NCBI RefSeq assembly: GCF_900105055.1
Contig: NZ_FNTA01000004.1
Location: 7,347,501-7,411,500, forward strand
DNA length: 64,000 bases
DNA from: Amycolatopsis lurida
Lineage (GTDB): Bacteria > Actinomycetota > Actinomycetes > Mycobacteriales > Pseudonocardiaceae
Direction: 5' to 3'
A program made the translations under genes and the position numbers. Of the stretch, positions 48,466 through 56,531 are shown one piece after another. The notes under the pieces were generated by a model. It had not been told where the DNA came from. It saw only the letters and a program-made list of their open reading frames with translations, and did no database searches. Each line of letters opens with the position of its first letter. Position 1 is the first letter of the stretch.

Positions 48466-48493
48466 GCTATAACCTTGCAACGTTGTATGTCAA
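48466..48493 (-). promoter_or_regulatory. Strong sigma70-type promoter of LuxR-type paralogue A
   Basis: Read on the minus strand, TTGACA (48488-48493), a 16-bp spacer and TATAGC (48466-48471) give an almost consensus housekeeping promoter, rare in such GC-rich DNA. The spacer holds the palindrome CAACGTTG and the leader holds AATAGCTATT (48442-48451), possible operators. The remaining gap to 48565 shows nothing else. Confidence 0.7.
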
Positions 48494-48565
48494 CCGCGGT
48501 CGGCGGCGACGTCACAGGGCAAGACGCCCGGCAGGCGGGAAAGGTTCACTGCGAAGGTGATCGGG

Positions 48566-49213
48566 TCACCGGGATGTGAGGTCGTCCAGTTCGTCCGCGA
48601 TCAACAGGTCGGGGTCGAACTTCATGCCGGTGAAGTGACCGGCGAGTTCGAGCGAGAGCACACCGTGCAGCCGGGTCCAGAAAGAGAGCGCGCGGTGCAG
48701 CGTCGAGGACGGGGCCGGATCGTCGCCCGCCCAGTCGCGGTGACCGTCCAAATGCTTGTCGAACGGGGTCTCCGGTCCGTCCACGGTGATCGGGCGGCAC
48801 GCTTCGAGCAGCACGGCCATGACCTCGCTCGAGATGGCGGTGGTGTCCTCCGGCGCGTGGTAGCCGGGGACGGGCGTGCCGTAGATGAGGAAGTAGCGCT
48901 GCGGGTCGCTCCGGGCCCAGTCCCGGATGGTGACGGCGAGCCCGGCCAGATCGGCGCCGCCGTCGAACGCCGCGCGGACGGTGTCGGCGAGGCTTCGGTA
49001 CGCGTCGCGGATGAGCGCGGTGATGAGATCGTCGCGGCTGGCGAAGTACCGGTACAGGGCGGGGCCGCTCATCCCGACCTGTTTGGCGATCGCGTTGAGG
49101 GACAACGCGGGCACCCCGGCGGCGGCGATCTGCTCCCACGCGTGCTGCTTGATCTCCGCGCGCACCTGGTCGCGATAGCGCTCCCGCGGGCTCTTCCCGT
49201 CCGCGTCCGTCAT
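48566..49213 (-). CDS. TetR-family regulator (TetR_C_13-like)
   Basis: A 215-residue TetR protein: YRDQVRAEIKQHAWEQIAAA, GVPALSLNAIAKQVGMSGPA and LYRYFASRDDLITALIRDAY. The C-terminal domain with RYFLIYGTPVPGYHAPEDTT is the WHG/TetR_C_13 type. ATG 49213 overlaps the stop of the large XRE regulator (ATGA), so it is the second gene of that operon. Its targets are unknown. Confidence 0.9.
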   Translation of the reverse strand: MTDADGKSPRERYRDQVRAEIKQHAWEQIAAAGVPALSLNAIAKQVGMSGPALYRYFASRDDLITALIRDAYRSLADTVRAAFDGGADLAGLAVTIRDWARSDPQRYFLIYGTPVPGYHAPEDTTAISSEVMAVLLEACRPITVDGPETPFDKHLDGHRDWAGDDPAPSSTLHRALSFWTRLHGVLSLELAGHFTGMKFDPDLLIADELDDLTSR

Positions 49214-51483
49214 CGGTCCTCCCGCTCTGTCGGCCCGAAGCTTAGTCGGCGCTCCGCGGGCAGGAGCGCCAGTTCGGCCGAAGCCTGCTCGCGCAGCGCG
49301 CCGAGCGACGGCCCCTTGGAGAGGTCCACGGCCATGGCGAGGCATTCCCTGGCTTCCTCGAAGGCGCCGGCCTCCCGCCAGGCCCGCCCTTCACGGAAAG
49401 CGCAGGTCGCCTCGAGGGCGTCGAAACCGCCTTCCCACGCGAGCCACCGGCTGGTGCGGTAGTGGCCCGCGGCCTCCCGCCATTCGGCGAGATCACCGAG
49501 CACGTCGCCGATGGCGCGCAGGGTCAGGGCCTTCAGCAGCCGATGGAAACCCGGATACGTGTCGCCTGCCAGCCGCTCGGCGTCGGAGAGCACGGCCCGG
49601 TGCACGGCGAGCGCTTCGGCATGCCGTCCGGCGTTGAGCAGCGCGCGCCCGTAGACGTTCCGCGCCGTGGTTTGCCCGTCCCAGAAGGGAAGTTCGCCCG
49701 CCAGCTCGTACCCGCGCTTCGCGAACTCGAACGCTTCGTCGTCCTTTCCGGTCAACCGCAGCACCTGGCCGAGGTAGATGGACGCCCAGGTCTGCTCGAC
49801 GCGGTCGCCGATCCTGACGGCGATGTCCAGCGCGCGGCGGTGAGACGCCACAGCGCCCTCGTCGTCGCCGAGGCAGACACTGGCCGCCCAGCCGACGAAG
49901 TTGAGCAGCTTCGCCTCGGCCCCGGCGTCGCCGAGCGCGTTCGCCGCGGCCGCGCCCAGCGAGAAGATCTCCCACCACGGCCGCTGGGCGCTCCGCCCGT
50001 CGGAGTACCAGTGCAACGCGATGGCCAGGTCCCTGACCTCCCGGTGCATGCCGTTCCTCGCGGCCACCCGGTGCGCGGCGACCCAGTTCCCGCCTTCGAC
50101 GTCCAGCCAGCGGGCGCCCTCGTCCCGGGAGCCGAACCGGCCGGTCTCCGTGGCCTTGGGATAGAACAGCCTGGCCGCCTCCGCCGCCTTGCCGAGCAGA
50201 TGGGTGAGCACGGTGTCCCGCGCGGCCGCGTCCTCCTCCGCCTCGAACCGTTCCTCGGCGAACAGGCGGATCAGGTCATGGAACTGGTGCCGTTCAGGAT
50301 CCGCCGTGGCCTGCAGGAGGCTGGCGTCGACGAGTTCGTCGAGCTGGTCGCGGACGTCGGCGGGCGACGCGCCGGAGACGATGGCCGCGAGTTCGAGACC
50401 GAAGTCGGGGCCGGGCACGGTCGCCAGCAGCCGGAACAGCCGCCGAGCCTCGGGTGAGACCGCGCGGTAGGACAGGTCGAACGCCGAGCGCAGCCGCAGA
50501 TCACCCGCGGCGAGCGCGCGCAGCCGGGTGCTTTCGTCGCGCAGCCGGTCGGCGAGCTGGGCCAGGGACCACTGCGGCCGGGTGGCGAGCCGGTTGCCCG
50601 CGATGCGGAGCGCGAGCGGCAGATACCCGCACAGCTCGGCCAGTTCGCGTGCCGCGGCGGGCTCCGCGTCGACCCGGTCGGCGCCGATGATCCTGGCGAG
50701 GAGGCCCATCGCGCCGTCGTCCGAAAGCGCTTCGAGGGCGAGCCACCGGACGCCTTCGAGCCCGGCGAGCGTCCGGCGGCAGGTGACCAGCGTGAGGGAA
50801 CCGGGTCCGGTGACCAGCAACGGCCGGATCTGCGCTTCGTCGGCCGCGTTGTCGAGGAGCAGCAGGACCTTCCGGCCGTCGAGCAGCATCCGCAGCAACG
50901 ACGACCGTTCGGCTTCGGAGGCGGGCACCTGCCCCGGCGCGACGTCCAGCGCGCGCAACAGCCGGTCGAGCGCGGTCCCGGCGCTGAGCGGTCGTTCGTC
51001 CATCCCGCGCAGGTCCACCGCGTAACCCCCGTCCGGGAATTCCGCGCGCCACAGATCCGCGGCGGTCGCCGCGAGCGCGGTCTTCCCGACCCCGGCCTGC
51101 CCGACGATCGCGACCACGCCACCACCTTCGGCGACCTTCGCGGACAGCTGCTCCAGTTCGCTTTCGCGGCCGGACAGATCCGCGGTGGGCGCGGGCAGCG
51201 CGCAGGTCGCCGCGACCTGGGCGGCCAGTGCCGGATTCCGGCGGCGTCCCTGTTTGGCGACGGTCAGGAAGAACTCCCGGTCGCCACCGGTCAGGCCGAG
51301 CGCGTCGGCCAGCACCTCGGCGGAGCGTCGCTGGGCGGCTCGCGCGCGGCCACGCTCCAGCTCGCGCAGGGCACGGACACTGATACCGGAAGCCTCGGCG
51401 AGGCGCCCCTGTGTCCACCCCGCGGCCCGCCGGTGTTCGAGCAGGAGCTCGCCGAACACCGACCGCTTCTCGTTCGTGTCCAC
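49210..51483 (-). CDS. XRE-NB-ARC-TPR regulator
   Basis: A 757-residue protein starting at GTG 51481-51483. An XRE helix-turn-helix opens it (FGELLLEHRRAAGWTQGRLA, EASGISVRALRELERGRARA). An NB-ARC ATPase follows with Walker A AIVGQAGVGKTALA (about 126-139), Walker B KVLLLLDNAADEAQ and the sensor region LSLYRAV-like helices. The C-terminal 350 residues are TPR-like (EWREAAGHYRTSRWLAWEGG). This is a STAND-type signal ATPase of the AfsR-like type but with an XRE rather than a SARP head. It is translationally coupled to the TetR gene and divergent from LuxR-type paralogue B. The ligand is unknown. Confidence 0.88.
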   Translation of the reverse strand: MDTNEKRSVFGELLLEHRRAAGWTQGRLAEASGISVRALRELERGRARAAQRRSAEVLADALGLTGGDREFFLTVAKQGRRRNPALAAQVAATCALPAPTADLSGRESELEQLSAKVAEGGGVVAIVGQAGVGKTALAATAADLWRAEFPDGGYAVDLRGMDERPLSAGTALDRLLRALDVAPGQVPASEAERSSLLRMLLDGRKVLLLLDNAADEAQIRPLLVTGPGSLTLVTCRRTLAGLEGVRWLALEALSDDGAMGLLARIIGADRVDAEPAAARELAELCGYLPLALRIAGNRLATRPQWSLAQLADRLRDESTRLRALAAGDLRLRSAFDLSYRAVSPEARRLFRLLATVPGPDFGLELAAIVSGASPADVRDQLDELVDASLLQATADPERHQFHDLIRLFAEERFEAEEDAAARDTVLTHLLGKAAEAARLFYPKATETGRFGSRDEGARWLDVEGGNWVAAHRVAARNGMHREVRDLAIALHWYSDGRSAQRPWWEIFSLGAAAANALGDAGAEAKLLNFVGWAASVCLGDDEGAVASHRRALDIAVRIGDRVEQTWASIYLGQVLRLTGKDDEAFEFAKRGYELAGELPFWDGQTTARNVYGRALLNAGRHAEALAVHRAVLSDAERLAGDTYPGFHRLLKALTLRAIGDVLGDLAEWREAAGHYRTSRWLAWEGGFDALEATCAFREGRAWREAGAFEEARECLAMAVDLSKGPSLGALREQASAELALLPAERRLSFGPTEREDR

Positions 51484-51576
51484 CGCGGCCCATTCAACCG
51501 GCAGGCTTCCGATGACGAAAAGCTGCCCCCCGCTTCCGCTTGTCCCGTGTTCTCGGGGGCCGGTTACCTGGAAGGC

Positions 51577-52212
51577 ATGTCGACGATCATGACGACGCCC
51601 GTCCGCCCGATCGTCCGGGCCGAAGAGATCCGGGTCGCCGTGCACGCCACCGATCCGCTCGTGCGGGCCGGGCTGCACAGCGCGCTCGGCGAGGGGCCCG
51701 GCATCAGCTTGCGCGACGACCCGGCGCAGGCCGACGTCCTCGTCGCCGTCGCGGAGGACGACCCACGGCTCATCCCGGCCGGGTCCGCCCGGCTGGTCCT
51801 GGTGGCCGATCAGCCCAACCAGGCCGAGATCTGGGCCGCGGTGGAACGCGGGCTCGCCGTCGTCGTCGCGCGCTCCGAGGCGACGCCGGGACGGCTGCTG
51901 CGCGCGGTCGCCGACGCCCACGCCGGCCGGGGTGATCTGCCCGCCGAGCAGCTCGGCAGCCTGCTCCGCGGGATTTCGCGGCTGCACAAAGAAGTTCTCG
52001 AGCCGCGGGAACTCACGCTCAGCGGGTTGTCGCCGCGCGAAACCGAAGTGCTCCGCCTGCTCGCGGAAGGATTCGACACCGGTGAGATCGCCCGGCGGGT
52101 GGCCTACTCCGACCGGACCGTGAAGAACATCCTGCACGGCCTGCTCAGCCGGTTCAAGCTGCGCAACCGCACGCATGTCGTGGCGTACGCGCTCCGCGAA
52201 GGGCTCATCTGA
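51577..52212 (+). CDS. LuxR-type regulator with degenerate receiver, paralogue B
   Basis: A 211-residue protein starting at ATG 51577. IRVAVHATDPLVRAGLHSAL looks like the first part of a receiver, but the phosphorylation Asp is missing (QADVLVAVAEDDPRL). The C-terminal DNA-binding domain is LSGLSPRETEVLRLLAEGFD, TGEIARRVAYSDRTVKNILH, GLLSRFKLRNRTHVVAYALR. It converges on paralogue C with only 6 bp between stops, and is divergent from the XRE-NB-ARC-TPR gene. Confidence 0.85.
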   Translation: MSTIMTTPVRPIVRAEEIRVAVHATDPLVRAGLHSALGEGPGISLRDDPAQADVLVAVAEDDPRLIPAGSARLVLVADQPNQAEIWAAVERGLAVVVARSEATPGRLLRAVADAHAGRGDLPAEQLGSLLRGISRLHKEVLEPRELTLSGLSPRETEVLRLLAEGFDTGEIARRVAYSDRTVKNILHGLLSRFKLRNRTHVVAYALREGLI

Positions 52213-52218
52213 GAAGTT

Positions 52219-52842
52219 TCAGATGACCCCTTCCCGGATCGCGTAGGCCACCGCGTGCGACCGGTTCCGCAGCCGCAGCCGGTCGGTGACGGCGTAGATG
52301 ACGTTCTTCACCGTTCGCTCCGAATAGGCGAGTTCGGTGGCGATCTCGTGCGTGTCGAATCCGTCGGCCATCAGGCGGAGGACATCGATCTCCCGCGAGG
52401 ACAGCGTGGCCCCGGCGGGCCCGTTGGGCGCGAGCATCTCCCGGCGCAGCCGCTCGGCGTGTTCGGCCAGCCTGCCGAGCAGATCCCGCGGCGGGCTCAC
52501 GGCGCCCGACGCGGCGGCACGGACGCTGTCGGCGACGCGGGACTCGGTCATCGCCGACCTCGGCAGGATGGCGACCACCCGGCACGCCACCGCGACCGCG
52601 AGGCCGCCCTCCTCGATCCGGTCGGTCACCAGCACGATCGGCCTGCCGAATTCGGCGGTGACCGCACGCAGCGCGGTGGTCGCGTCGGCGGAGAGCCGGT
52701 CGAACGCGGCGACGACGACCTCGGTTTCGTCCCGCGCCCGGTCCTCGACCACCGTCACGGACGGGCGTGCCTCCAGGAGGTCGGCCATTCCGGCCTTCGT
52801 GATGGGGTCCAGTGCGCAGACGCTCACCCGAACCGGTCGCAT
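52219..52842 (-). CDS. LuxR-type regulator with degenerate receiver, paralogue C
   Basis: A 207-residue protein starting at ATG 52840-52842. MRPVRVSVCALDPITKAGMA leads a receiver-like domain with ETEVVVAAFDRLS where the phospho-Asp would stand. The C-terminal domain reads LSSREIDVLRLMADGFDTHE, IATELAYSERTVKNVIYAVT, DRLRLRNRSHAVAYAIREG. On the minus strand TTGACA occurs at 52876-52881 and a TCCAC-T-GTGGA dyad at 52856-52866, as part of its likely promoter. Close similarity to paralogues A and B suggests tandem duplication. Confidence 0.85.
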   Translation of the reverse strand: MRPVRVSVCALDPITKAGMADLLEARPSVTVVEDRARDETEVVVAAFDRLSADATTALRAVTAEFGRPIVLVTDRIEEGGLAVAVACRVVAILPRSAMTESRVADSVRAAASGAVSPPRDLLGRLAEHAERLRREMLAPNGPAGATLSSREIDVLRLMADGFDTHEIATELAYSERTVKNVIYAVTDRLRLRNRSHAVAYAIREGVI

Positions 52843-53116
52843 ATGCCCTCTTCTGTCCACTGTGGATCCTCGATTTGTCAAGAGCCGCAGGGACAAAAAG
52901 CGTTGCCCGCATGAGCGAGCAGGGCTCTTGTACGGTGGGAACCGGGTAGCGGCCCGCCTCGGTGACCCCCACACTGATGGCGGGTCGCTTCCTTTTCCGC
53001 GCGGCTCGTCGCGATTCTGGCCTTCTGCCGACGATCCCGGCAACGCGTTCGCCTGCGTCCTGCTTCCCCCGCCAGTTGAGACTGTCCGAAGAGGCAAGAA
53101 AGCCTCTGACCTGCAT

Positions 53117-53191
53117 TGATGCCATTTTGGCGCAATGTGGCGCCAACTTGGCCTTGCCATGGTGCCACGATGGTGCCATGATGGCATCATG
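53117..53191 (+). promoter_or_regulatory. 11-bp iterons and dyads before the RHH-like gene
   Basis: Three head-to-tail 11-bp units, ATGGTGCCACG (53159-53169), ATGGTGCCATG (53170-53180) and ATGGCATCATG (53181-53191), lie against the gene start. The last ATG is the start codon. Just upstream are TTGGCGCAA and TGGCGCCAA (53127-53146) and TGATGCCAT (53117-53125), which is inverse to ATGGCATCA in the third unit. One-helical-turn spacing is typical of ribbon-helix-helix operators. The rest of the gap 52843-53116 holds only the divergent LuxR promoter. Confidence 0.7.
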
Positions 53192-53707
53192 GATTTGACG
53201 CCCTTTGTGGACACCGTTCGCCGGGAACTCGCCGTCGCCGCCGAGGCGGGGGGAGCCGAGGCGAGCGCGCTCGCCGAACGCCTGACCGCGCCGCTCGCGT
53301 CGGCCATTCGTCTCGCGCTGCTGGACGCACTGTCCGCGGCGTCGGACGAGATCACCCGCGACCTCGCGCCGGGTTCGGTCGAGGTCCGGTTGCGTGCCGG
53401 GGAAGCCAGCTTCGCCGTCACGCTGCCCGCGGTCGACCAGGCCGAGCCGGTCGCGGCCGTCGCGCCCGAGCCTCCGGCGGCGCCGCTGCCCGAGGACGAA
53501 GGAGCGACGGCCCGGATCAACTTCCGGCTTCCGGAACACCTCAAGACCCGCGTCGAGGAAGCGGCGGCCGCACAAGGCCGTTCGGTCAACGCGTGGCTCG
53601 TGCGCGCCGCGTCCGCGGCGTTGAACCCGGCGGAGCGGGCCACGCCGCCCGCCCCGCCGAGCGGCGGTCGTCGCGGCGTGCAGCGCTACACCGGCTGGGT
53701 CAGCTAG
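53189..53707 (+). CDS. Ribbon-helix-helix (HicB/Arc-like) DNA-binding protein
   Basis: A 172-residue protein. The C-terminal third ATARINFRLPEHLKTRVEEA then AAAQGRSVNAWLVRAASAAL is a ribbon-helix-helix domain of the Arc/HicB-antitoxin type. The N-terminal 90 residues (VDTVRRELAVAAEAGGAEAS and on) are alanine-rich helical and may dimerise or sense. The start ATG 53189 lies in the last of three 11-bp iterons with no ribosome site between, so translation may be leaderless or autorepressed. It heads an operon with a DUF4097 protein and a DrrAB-like ABC exporter. No toxin gene is present, so it is not a standard toxin-antitoxin pair. Confidence 0.8.
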   Translation: MDLTPFVDTVRRELAVAAEAGGAEASALAERLTAPLASAIRLALLDALSAASDEITRDLAPGSVEVRLRAGEASFAVTLPAVDQAEPVAAVAPEPPAAPLPEDEGATARINFRLPEHLKTRVEEAAAAQGRSVNAWLVRAASAALNPAERATPPAPPSGGRRGVQRYTGWVS

Positions 53708-53758
53708 ACCCTTTAGACCAGCACGAACACCGATCACACCACCTTTGAGGGGACAACC

Positions 53759-54604
53759 ATGCCTTCCTACGCCACCCCGGAACCCATTCTCGCGGACCTC
53801 GAGCCGGTCGTCGGCAACGTCCGGATCGTCGCCGGCGACCGCACCGACACGGTCGTCGAAGTCGCCCCGCTCGACGAGAACAACGACTCCGACGTCGACG
53901 CGGCGAAGCGGACCGTCGTCGAGTTCTCCGGCGGCACCTTGACCGTCCGCGCGCCGAAGATGCGCCTGCTCGACTTCTCCAACCGGACGAGGGCGATCGA
54001 CGTGACCATCGAACTGCCCGCCGGTTCCCGGGTGCAGGGGAGCACCGGGCTCGGCGACCTGACCGTGACCGGGCGGATCGGCGGCTGCCGCTACCGGTCC
54101 GGGACCGGGCACATCCATCTCGACCGAACCGGGGAGCTGAAACTGCATTCCGCGTCCGGGAACATCGTCGTCGAGCATGCCGACGGCAACGCCGACATCA
54201 GCACGAGCTCCGGCCGCGTGCACGTCGGCGGGATCGACGGCACCGCGGTGGTCAAGAACTCCAACGGGGTGACCACGATCGGGGCCGCCGCCGAGGCGAT
54301 CCGCATCCGTTCGGCCAACGGCGACATCACCGTCGACAAGGCCGAAAGCGGCGTCGAAGCCAAGACGGCCAACGGCTCGGTCCGGGTGCTCGACGCCGCC
54401 AGGGGCACGCTCACCCTCGAGACCTCGTTGGGGGACATCGAGGTCGGCATCCGGGAGGGCAGCGCGGCCTGGCTCGACGTGAACACCAGCTTCGGCCGCG
54501 TCATCAACGACATGACCGCCGCCACCGCGCCCGGCACCGCGGCCGACAAGGTCGAAGTCCACGCCGCCACTTCCGTCGGCGACATCGTCGTCCACCGTTC
54601 CTGA
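53759..54604 (+). CDS. DUF4097-family beta-helix protein
   Basis: A 281-residue protein starting at ATG 53759. Repeated short strands LKLHSASGNIVVEHADGNAD, ISTSSGRVHVGGIDG, IRIRSANGDITVDKAESGVE and AKTANGSVRVLDAARG show the S/A-x-G/N-x-I/V pattern of DUF4097 right-handed beta-strand repeats. No signal peptide or membrane segment is visible. DUF4097 genes often sit with ABC exporters and small regulators, as here, and may act as a scaffold or sensor for envelope-active compounds. The biochemical role is unknown. Confidence 0.82.
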   Translation: MPSYATPEPILADLEPVVGNVRIVAGDRTDTVVEVAPLDENNDSDVDAAKRTVVEFSGGTLTVRAPKMRLLDFSNRTRAIDVTIELPAGSRVQGSTGLGDLTVTGRIGGCRYRSGTGHIHLDRTGELKLHSASGNIVVEHADGNADISTSSGRVHVGGIDGTAVVKNSNGVTTIGAAAEAIRIRSANGDITVDKAESGVEAKTANGSVRVLDAARGTLTLETSLGDIEVGIREGSAAWLDVNTSFGRVINDMTAATAPGTAADKVEVHAATSVGDIVVHRS

Positions 54605-54614
54605 AGGGAAACCC

Positions 54615-55565
54615 ATGAGACACCCGGCCATTTCCGCGACCGGACTGCGCAAGTCCTACGGCGACAAGGTCGTCCTGGACGGTATCGACCTGCACGTCCC
54701 GACCGGTACCGTTTTCTCGCTGCTCGGCCCCAACGGCGCGGGCAAGACCACCACGGTCAACATCCTGTCCACTTTGGTCACTCCGGACGCCGGCGCCGCG
54801 ACCATCGCCGGAGCCGACCTGGGCACCGACCCGGACGGTGTCCGCGCCGCCATCGGCCTCACCGGCCAGTTCTCCGCCGTCGACAACCTCCTCACCGGCG
54901 AGGAGAACCTGTTCCTCATGGCGGATCTGCACCATCTGCCGCGCCGGGCGGGACGCAAGCGCGCCGCCGAGCTCCTGGAGCGGTTCGAACTGTCCGACGC
55001 GGCGAAGAAGACGCCGTCCACCTTCTCGGGTGGCATGCGCCGCAAACTCGACCTGGCGATGACGTTGATCGGCGACCCGAAGGTCATCTTCCTCGACGAA
55101 CCGACCACCGGCCTCGACCCGCGCAGCCGCCGCACGATGTGGCAGATCATCCGGGACCTCGTCGACAGTGGCGTGACGATCTTCCTCACCACGCAGTACC
55201 TGGAGGAGGCCGATCAGCTCGCGGACCGCGTCGCCGTCCTCGACGGCGGCCGGATCGTCGCGCTGGGCACGCCCGACGAGCTGAAGCGACGCGTGCCCGG
55301 CGGGCACATGCAGCTGAAGTTCCCCGACGCGGTCTCGCTGCGTGACGCGACCCGCGTGCTTCGAGTGTCCACTTCGGACGAAGACGCGCTGGCGCTCCGC
55401 GTGCCGACCGACGGCACCGTCACCGATCTTCGCGCCGTGCTGGACCGCCTCGAAGCCGAATCCGTCGCCGTCGACAGCCTCACCGTGCACACGCCGGATC
55501 TCGACGACGTGTTCCTCAGCCTCACCGGTCACCGGACCGACGCCACCAAGGAGATGGCCCGATGA
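54615..55565 (+). CDS. ABC exporter ATPase, DrrA-like
   Basis: A 316-residue ATPase. Walker A is LLGPNGAGKTTTVNILSTLV, the Q-loop GLTGQFSAVDNLLTGEEN, signature FSGGMRRKLDLAMTLIG and Walker B VIFLDEPTTGLDPRSRRTMW. The C-terminal 80 residues (LRVSTSDEDALALRVPTDGT, VYLSLTGHRTD-like end) match the DrrA regulatory domain of daunorubicin-type exporters. It overlaps the permease gene by 4 bp. The pair probably expels an amphiphilic drug. Confidence 0.92.
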   Translation: MRHPAISATGLRKSYGDKVVLDGIDLHVPTGTVFSLLGPNGAGKTTTVNILSTLVTPDAGAATIAGADLGTDPDGVRAAIGLTGQFSAVDNLLTGEENLFLMADLHHLPRRAGRKRAAELLERFELSDAAKKTPSTFSGGMRRKLDLAMTLIGDPKVIFLDEPTTGLDPRSRRTMWQIIRDLVDSGVTIFLTTQYLEEADQLADRVAVLDGGRIVALGTPDELKRRVPGGHMQLKFPDAVSLRDATRVLRVSTSDEDALALRVPTDGTVTDLRAVLDRLEAESVAVDSLTVHTPDLDDVFLSLTGHRTDATKEMAR

Positions 55566-56350
55566 GCACCCTGTCCCTTTCGATGCGCGACTCGGCGACC
55601 ATGCTGCGCCGCAACATCCGGCATATGCAACGGTATCCGTCGCTCACCATCATGCTGATCGGCCAGCCGATCGTGTTCCTGCTGCTGTTCGCCTACGTTT
55701 TCGGCGGCACGCTCGGGAACGGTCTCGGCGGCGGAGGCGGCAGAGCCGAATACGTCGGCTATGTCACGCCTGCGATCCTGCTCGTGACCGTGTGCAGCGC
55801 CGCTCTCGGCACCGCGATCTCCGTGGCGACGGACATGACCGAAGGCATCATCGCGCGGTTCCGCACGATGGCGATCAGCAAGGCGTCGGTACTGACCGGG
55901 CACGTCGTCGGCGCGCTCATCCAGACGACGATCGCCCTCGCCGTGGTCTTCGGGGTCACGCTGCTCGTCGGCTTCTCGCCGACGGCGGGAGTCGGCGAAT
56001 GGTTCGCGGTCGCCGGCCTGCTGTTGCTGCTGGCCCTCGCGCTCACCTGGCTTTCGGTGGCGCTGGGCCTGGCGGCCAAGAGCGTGGAGACGGCCAGCAA
56101 CACGCCGCTGATCTTCATGTTGCTGCCGTTCCTCGGCAGCGGGTTCGTGCCCACCGACTCGATGCCCGCGTGGCTGCGCTGGTTCGCCGACCACCAGCCG
56201 TTCACGCCGGTCATCGAAACCCTTCGCGGACTGCTGCTCGGTACGCCGATCGGCAGCAGCGGCTGGCTCGCGATCGGCTGGTGCGTCCTGCTCGCGGCGG
56301 TCGGGTATGTGTGGTCGAAGTCCTTGTTCGCCAGGGAACGCGACCGCTGA
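55562..56350 (+). CDS. ABC exporter permease, DrrB-like
   Basis: A 262-residue ABC-2 permease with six hydrophobic segments: TIMLIGQPIVFLLLFAYVFG, YVTPAILLVTVCSAALGTAI, ALIQTTIALAVVFGVTLLVG and later ones. The segment TEGIIARFRTMAISKASVLT and the ending HQPFTPVIETLRGLLLGTPI are typical of DrrB. It is coupled to the DrrA-like gene through ATGA. A GC-rich hairpin follows. Confidence 0.92.
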   Translation: MSTLSLSMRDSATMLRRNIRHMQRYPSLTIMLIGQPIVFLLLFAYVFGGTLGNGLGGGGGRAEYVGYVTPAILLVTVCSAALGTAISVATDMTEGIIARFRTMAISKASVLTGHVVGALIQTTIALAVVFGVTLLVGFSPTAGVGEWFAVAGLLLLLALALTWLSVALGLAAKSVETASNTPLIFMLLPFLGSGFVPTDSMPAWLRWFADHQPFTPVIETLRGLLLGTPIGSSGWLAIGWCVLLAAVGYVWSKSLFARERDR

Positions 56351-56367
56351 GACGCCGGACTGGGGGT

Positions 56368-56404
56368 CGCCCCGGGCGGGAACGTTCTGTTCCGGTCCGG
56401 GGCG
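56368..56404 (+). terminator. Terminator after the DrrAB-like operon
   Basis: CGCCCCGG (56368-56375) pairs with CCGGGGCG (56397-56404), and an inner GGAAC/GTTCC stem lengthens the hairpin. It lies 17 bp after the permease stop. The remaining 127 bp to the next gene show nothing else beyond its ribosome site. Confidence 0.6.
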
Positions 56405-56531
56405 CCGGTCTTTCAAGGCGCCGAAAAACCCTCCAGCGGGCTAGCCGCATCCGACTCCAGACGGACGTCCGCGCACGGGGCCGACTTCTAGCCTGAACGC
56501 ACATATTCCGTTCGACATCAAGGAGTTCGGG

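Noticed and set aside
51484..52176. N-terminal extension of the XRE-NB-ARC protein over LuxR-type paralogue B
   Set aside because: The extension is antisense to a clear LuxR-type gene, and the helix-turn-helix domain already begins just after GTG 51483.
46366..52842. Glycopeptide antibiotic biosynthetic cluster
   Set aside because: Only one Gtf-type enzyme is present; no peptide synthetase, cross-linking P450 or sugar genes are found.
53189..53707. Toxin-antitoxin system, from the HicB-like domain
   Set aside because: No small toxin gene is adjacent; the downstream genes encode a DUF4097 protein and an ABC exporter.
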